Shown here: piece by piece, positions 60,506 through 64,000 of the stretch
Numbering within the stretch: position 1 is the first letter of the stretch
How the letters are laid out: every line of letters starts with the position of its first letter
NCBI GenBank assembly: GCA_030765525.1
Contig: JAVCCK010000034.1
Span: forward strand, 22,126 to 86,125
Source: Candidatus Lernaella stagnicola
GTDB lineage: Bacteria > Lernaellota > Lernaellaia > Lernaellales > Lernaellaceae
Length of the DNA stretch: 64,000 nucleotides
Direction of reading: 5' to 3'
The notes under the pieces: model-generated
Database searches by the model: none
What the model saw: the letters and a program-made list of their open reading frames with translations, nothing else
What the model was told of the DNA's origin: nothing
Program-made: the position numbers and the translations under genes

Positions 60506-61282
60506 ATGAAACGGTTGCTGCTGGCCACAGTTGGCTTGCTGCTGGTATCCGTCATGATTTACACCTTCGGTTGTGGCGATACGGATCCCGCGACGGCACC
60601 GGCTGGCGCTTCGGTCTTTTTGGTTGGCTTCGACGAAGATCCGTCGTTGAGCTTCCAATGCGACGCCGACTGGGATATTCCCTCGCCGTGTTTCGACATT
60701 TTCCGGCAGTACTGCATTAGCGCCTGCGTCATCGATTTTGTCGGCGGCAATGACGAGATCTATTCCAACGGCCAACGGGACGAATTCGACGATTGCGTTT
60801 TCGACGCCCAAACTTGCGCCGACTCCGTATGCGACGATAAATTCGCGTGGATCACAACCTGCGAACTCGACGATACCCGCCGCAGTGAAGCGAAGAACTT
60901 CATTCGCTCGGCCGAAGGAAAATGCGGGTTCGTTTCCTATTTGATTTCCGCAGTAGTCCAAGGCCCGGCTAGCTTGGTGATCGCGGAAGGCTCCGAGGAA
61001 GTTACCGATCCGCTTAACGGCGTCGAAGTGCGTTGGACGGTGGCGGGTGGCGAACTGTATCTGCCGGCCGACATTCCGGGCGACGTACCGCCGTTGAGCA
61101 ACCCCTTCTACGATGAGTCCAACGATCGCGGGATTTCCGAAACCAAATACCGCATCGCGGTACCCAACCAATGCGGCGCCGAGGTGAGTTACTCGATCAC
61201 CGCAAGTATTGGTGTGGCGGCGGATACCTCGTTGATCACACTCACCGTGGCCGATTCCGAAAACACCGACGTGGAAACTTAA
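60506..61282 (+). CDS. Lipoprotein, function unknown, downstream of pilQ
   Basis: 258 aa. Lipoprotein signal LLVSVMIYTFGCGD, then an acidic, Cys-containing region (CISACVIDF, CVFDAQTCADSVCDDKF) and a C-terminal beta domain with Ig/BACON-like look (VSYSITASIGVAADTSLITL). AAGGAGG precedes the ATG. Position and direction suggest co-expression with pilMNOPQ, possibly as a secretin helper; there is no sequence proof. Confidence 0.65.
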   Translation: MKRLLLATVGLLLVSVMIYTFGCGDTDPATAPAGASVFLVGFDEDPSLSFQCDADWDIPSPCFDIFRQYCISACVIDFVGGNDEIYSNGQRDEFDDCVFDAQTCADSVCDDKFAWITTCELDDTRRSEAKNFIRSAEGKCGFVSYLISAVVQGPASLVIAEGSEEVTDPLNGVEVRWTVAGGELYLPADIPGDVPPLSNPFYDESNDRGISETKYRIAVPNQCGAEVSYSITASIGVAADTSLITLTVADSENTDVET

Positions 61283-61310
61283 TCCGCGCGGTAATGCCCG
61301 TCGCAGTCTG

Positions 61311-62399
61311 ATGGGCTTCATGCCTCACGAACGACGAAGACGCCCGCTGGCCGGGCGTCTTCTTTTTGCCGTTTTCACGGCGCTCATCGCGTTGCTTTTC
61401 TGGCGCCTCTCGGTTACCGGCGAAGGGGTCGCATCCCATCAAGCGCGCGCCGGCGAAATCACGGATATCGCATATCTCGGCGAACAAAACGCGGTGGCAC
61501 GCCTGCGGTTCGGCGAGGTTCTGATTAGCGGGCCCGGCGCCATCAAGAGCGTGGCCGTGGATCGTCCGCTGCAATTGGTTCCTGACGGGAAGGGCGGATT
61601 GTTCGTCGTGGGCTTGTTGGGACGCGAGGTCCACCAATTGGATCCCGATGGCACCGTACGAACCGTCGCGCAGTTTCCCTCGTCCGTTTTTGTAACCGGT
61701 GTTTTAGCGGACAGAGATACGATCTGGGTCGCCGGCTATTTCCGATCGCGTTACGAAAGCCGGCCGAAAAAGCACGTCTATCTACCCGAGCACAGCCAGT
61801 ACCTTTGGTTCGCGTTGAGCTTCGAAGACGGCTTACCCGACGGGCGGGTAAACGTGCCGGAAAGTCCGCGGATACGCGGCGTGACGCGCTGGCACGAGGA
61901 ATCCGGCGGTCGGTGGACGCTTCTGGCTGACGAAACCAGGTTGTATATCGTCAACGACCAGGCGGAAACGTTGACGGCGGTCGATAAACAGACGGGCGGG
62001 ATCGTTTGGCAACAGGAGATCGACCCCCGGCCGACGGGCGCGCTGCGTTGGCGCGATCGCATACTCATTCCTAGCGCGCAGGCCGGGCGGGTTTGCGCTC
62101 ATGCGGTGGACGACGGCCGAATTCTCTGGCAGGCGGAAATTGGCGCCGGTCTCACCGACATTGCGTACTTTGGCGAACGGGTTTTCGTGACCGATTGGCG
62201 TCGCAGTCGACTCGTCACGCTGGGACCGGAAAACGGCGCCACCGAAACGGACATACACATCTCGGGATCACCGCGCTACTTGGCCGTTCGAGACGGCGAG
62301 TTGGCGGTGTGGTTGAGCGCGGCGGGGCAGGTCGTCACATTGAATGCGGCAGGAAGCGAAACCGGCCGCGTTTCACTCTTTGGCGGTGATGCGAAATGA
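61311..62399 (+). CDS. Membrane-anchored beta-propeller-like protein
   Basis: 362 aa. One N-terminal anchor (GRLLFAVFTALIALLFWRLSV), then repeated beta blades (RLFVV-type blocks such as DGKGGLFVVGLLGREVHQL, LYIVNDQAETLTAVDKQTG, GRVCAHAVDDGRILWQAEI), resembling PQQ-like/YncE propellers. A terminator-shaped hairpin lies inside the first 20 codons. The next gene overlaps by 4 nt, so at least three genes are co-translated. Function unknown. Confidence 0.65.
   Translation: MGFMPHERRRRPLAGRLLFAVFTALIALLFWRLSVTGEGVASHQARAGEITDIAYLGEQNAVARLRFGEVLISGPGAIKSVAVDRPLQLVPDGKGGLFVVGLLGREVHQLDPDGTVRTVAQFPSSVFVTGVLADRDTIWVAGYFRSRYESRPKKHVYLPEHSQYLWFALSFEDGLPDGRVNVPESPRIRGVTRWHEESGGRWTLLADETRLYIVNDQAETLTAVDKQTGGIVWQQEIDPRPTGALRWRDRILIPSAQAGRVCAHAVDDGRILWQAEIGAGLTDIAYFGERVFVTDWRRSRLVTLGPENGATETDIHISGSPRYLAVRDGELAVWLSAAGQVVTLNAAGSETGRVSLFGGDAK
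61338..61367 (+). terminator. Terminator-like hairpin inside the start of the propeller gene
   Basis: AGACGCCCG-CTGGC-CGGGCGTCT followed by TCTTTTTG; a perfect 9-bp GC-rich stem plus U-run. It lies 56 nt after the lipoprotein stop but inside the next coding sequence, so it may end the pilus-side transcript or act as an attenuator. Confidence 0.65.
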
Positions 62400-63061
62400 A
62401 CGTGCTGATGATCGTTATTATGGTTTTGTTGGCCGTCACGGCGCTGGCGGGGGTTGCGGCCGCGTTGCGCCTCGGGGTGAACCGGCAACGCGTGGCCGAC
62501 GGGCCGCTTTGGCGTAAGCTACGGGACAACGGAGGCTTCGGTCGACTTTCGGCTGTGCCTCTCATGGCCTGGATGTTCCTGTATTTCCTTATCCTCGTGT
62601 TGCTGCTGGTCGTGAGCGGTGTGGCGTTGCTTTACGTGTTCGCGCTGTTCCACGGCGAGTGGTTTCAGCTTCTCGACAGCCTGCCGAAGACCGCCGGTAA
62701 TGTTGTCGTACATTTGATCTATCCGCTTCAGATGACGCTTTTCGCATTTCTCTGTTTCTACCTCGCGGTAGGTGGCGCTCAGTTAGTGCTCGGACCGGTG
62801 GAGAAACTGCGTCGGATGCGGCTTTGCGTGGACGAGTTCTCCGATTTCGCGCGTCGCCTGGCCGGTGTGCTGGCGCTGGTCATGGGGCTCGAAGTCGTAA
62901 AAATCCTTTCCTACAGTTTGTTGGCGGCGCCGGATCGGCTGGGTGAGTTTTTCGCCCGCGAGACGATGCCCAAGGCCGACCCACTGATCGCCGCGTTGTT
63001 GGTGGCAGCCGTGATCATCGGCGTGGCGGCGTGGTGGCGTCGCGGGCGGAGCGAGCCATGA
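62396..63061 (+). CDS. Membrane protein, function unknown (paired with next gene)
   Basis: 221 aa. Spans near residues 2-23, 58-82, 100-128, 160-180 and 200-216. A short basic loop GPVEKLRRMRLCVDE lies in the middle. No family recognised. It overlaps both neighbours by 4 nt (ATGA). Confidence 0.6.
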   Translation: MNVLMIVIMVLLAVTALAGVAAALRLGVNRQRVADGPLWRKLRDNGGFGRLSAVPLMAWMFLYFLILVLLLVVSGVALLYVFALFHGEWFQLLDSLPKTAGNVVVHLIYPLQMTLFAFLCFYLAVGGAQLVLGPVEKLRRMRLCVDEFSDFARRLAGVLALVMGLEVVKILSYSLLAAPDRLGEFFARETMPKADPLIAALLVAAVIIGVAAWWRRGRSEP

Positions 63062-63549
63062 AGGCGTGGAACGTGGCGGGCGGCATCGCGCTGAGTATCG
63101 GCGCCGTGCTTGCCGGTTTGGAGTCGTTGACCCAAGTCCTGGCGATGATCGCCAGCGCCGTGGATTACGGCGCGCACCACGAAGTTACGGTGCCGCTTTG
63201 CCGTTTTCTGGCTCTGGTGTTGGTGAGTCTCGGCATGGCGTTGGCGGCCGGAAGGGCGTTAGAGGGCGGTAGTTATGAGTACGTCGCAGCGCCGCTCAAA
63301 CACTTCGGCGCGACGGCGCTTATCGCGTGGGCAGGTTCGTTTGTCTTCGCCAACGAAACCTTTTTCAGCCTTTACGATCCCAAGGGATTTCCCGTCCACT
63401 TGACCGAGCCGGTGTTGTTCCCCGAGGCGGGTTGGCACGGCATGACCTCGCACTTGCTGGCCGCGGTGTGCCTTGCATTCGCGTTCACGTTGCTTTGGAT
63501 CACGTTGCGGGAGGAGAAAACTAGGCCTGACGGCGATACCAATCGATGA
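63058..63549 (+). CDS. Membrane protein, function unknown
   Basis: 163 aa with four hydrophobic spans (GGIALSIGAVLAGLESL, FLALVLVSLGMALAAGRAL, ATALIAWAGSFVFA, AAVCLAFAFTLLWITL). Its ATG overlaps the previous stop by 4 nt and its end overlaps the convergent radical-SAM gene by 29 nt. No family recognised. Confidence 0.6.
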   Translation: MKAWNVAGGIALSIGAVLAGLESLTQVLAMIASAVDYGAHHEVTVPLCRFLALVLVSLGMALAAGRALEGGSYEYVAAPLKHFGATALIAWAGSFVFANETFFSLYDPKGFPVHLTEPVLFPEAGWHGMTSHLLAAVCLAFAFTLLWITLREEKTRPDGDTNR

Positions 63550-64000
63550 CTTTGGTTTCGGGCATCCACGATAAAAACATGTGACGGCAGCGCCAGCGAA
63601 TGACCGCGCTGTAACGACGGGCCAGCCACTGAATGAAGGGGCGGCCGGTGAAGTATTCAGCGACGGTTTGACGATCCATAAAATAGGTGGCGACGCTGAG
63701 ACGCTCCAAGGCGCGGCTGTGACGGGCATCGATCCACGGCAAATCGAGATCGTGGAAACTCACGCGGGCCCACTCTTCCAATGATCGCGGTGGCTGATAA
63801 CCGCGCGCCAACGCCTCGTCGAAAAGCGGCGTGCCGGGATAGGGCGCGTACAAATGAAGCGGCGTGACGCGCGCTTGTGGGTTCGTGTCGGTCAACTCGA
63901 GCATGAGCGACAGCGTGCGCCCGATCGCTTCCCAGGACTCTTCGGGAAAGCCGGCCATGAAGGTGAACTTCGTGGGGATCCGCGCTCGCTGCAGGCGGCG
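63521..64000 (-). CDS. B12-binding/radical SAM protein, C-terminal fragment
   Basis: The 3' end only; the gene runs off the window. The visible part starts before FTFMAGFPEESWEAIGRTL, the usual late block of cobalamin-dependent radical SAM enzymes (BchE/Elp3-like), then LYAPYPGTPLFDEALARGY and a C-terminal helical region typical of this group. The FeS-cluster CxxxCxxC and B12 domains are outside the window. The reaction is unknown. Confidence 0.75.
   Translation of the reverse strand, partial: RRLQRARIPTKFTFMAGFPEESWEAIGRTLSLMLELTDTNPQARVTPLHLYAPYPGTPLFDEALARGYQPPRSLEEWARVSFHDLDLPWIDARHSRALERLSVATYFMDRQTVAEYFTGRPFIQWLARRYSAVIRWRCRHMFLSWMPETKVIDWYRRQA

Overview
The window is GC-rich chromosomal DNA from a Gram-negative, didermic bacterium. 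A complete PilMNOPQ type IV pilus secretin set, many lipobox and signal-peptide proteins, a DUF4390-NtrY pair, zapA and rny point to a deltaproteobacteria-grade lineage (Myxococcota/Bdellovibrionota/Lernaellota-like). Two exported proteins carry Asp-rich TAGDDD-type tracts, a habit I associate with uncultivated deltaproteobacterial relatives. This placement is inference. There is no phage, IS element, CRISPR array or rRNA; one tRNA-Leu is present.

Layout. 1-5 kb: end of a PgpH-type HD hydrolase, an NtrY-like kinase with DUF4390, an SGNH hydrolase and a zinc-ribbon membrane protein. 5-12 kb: three consecutive alkaline-phosphatase-superfamily proteins, a 63-aa protein and a membrane protein, in a tight co-directional cluster. 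12-13.6 kb: PHP phosphoesterase and QueC. 13.6-14.8 kb: an apparently empty stretch that holds five tiny, related, single-span membrane peptide genes on the minus strand. Two of their transcription units have near-consensus sigma-54 promoters, each preceded about 109-110 bp upstream by the same palindrome, TTACGAWWCGTAA; this is the most novel-looking system in the window. 14.8-19.7 kb: an overlapping operon of a GH35-like glycosidase, an unknown protein and a GT-C glycosyltransferase. 19.8-22.3 kb: another tiny membrane peptide, a Kazal-domain lipoprotein and a peptidylarginine/agmatine deiminase family protein with an Asp-rich tail. 22.5-26.1 kb: secG, tRNA-Leu with a duplicated 3' half, zapA, a structured 630-nt gap (possible 6S RNA) and rny. 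26.4-33 kb: a MoxR/VWA pair, an MFS transporter, an acyl-CoA synthetase-like protein, AzoR and an inositol monophosphatase. 33-43 kb: a sulfatase-fold membrane enzyme, a MaoC pair, a GH88/105-like lipoprotein and two membrane glycosyltransferases.

42.8-60.4 kb is a type IV pilus island: pilD, pilS, pilR, four minor pilins (FimT/GspH, PilV, a large PilX, and a 1660-aa PilW fused to FN3-like and calcium-loop modules) and then pilMNOPQ. The major pilin, the PilB/PilT motors and PilC are not in the window. 60.5-64 kb: a lipoprotein, a beta-propeller-like protein, two membrane proteins and the end of a B12/radical-SAM enzyme.

Start codons were moved inward where a Shine-Dalgarno sequence or signal peptide supported it. 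Promoters, terminators and RNA calls come from reading by eye.
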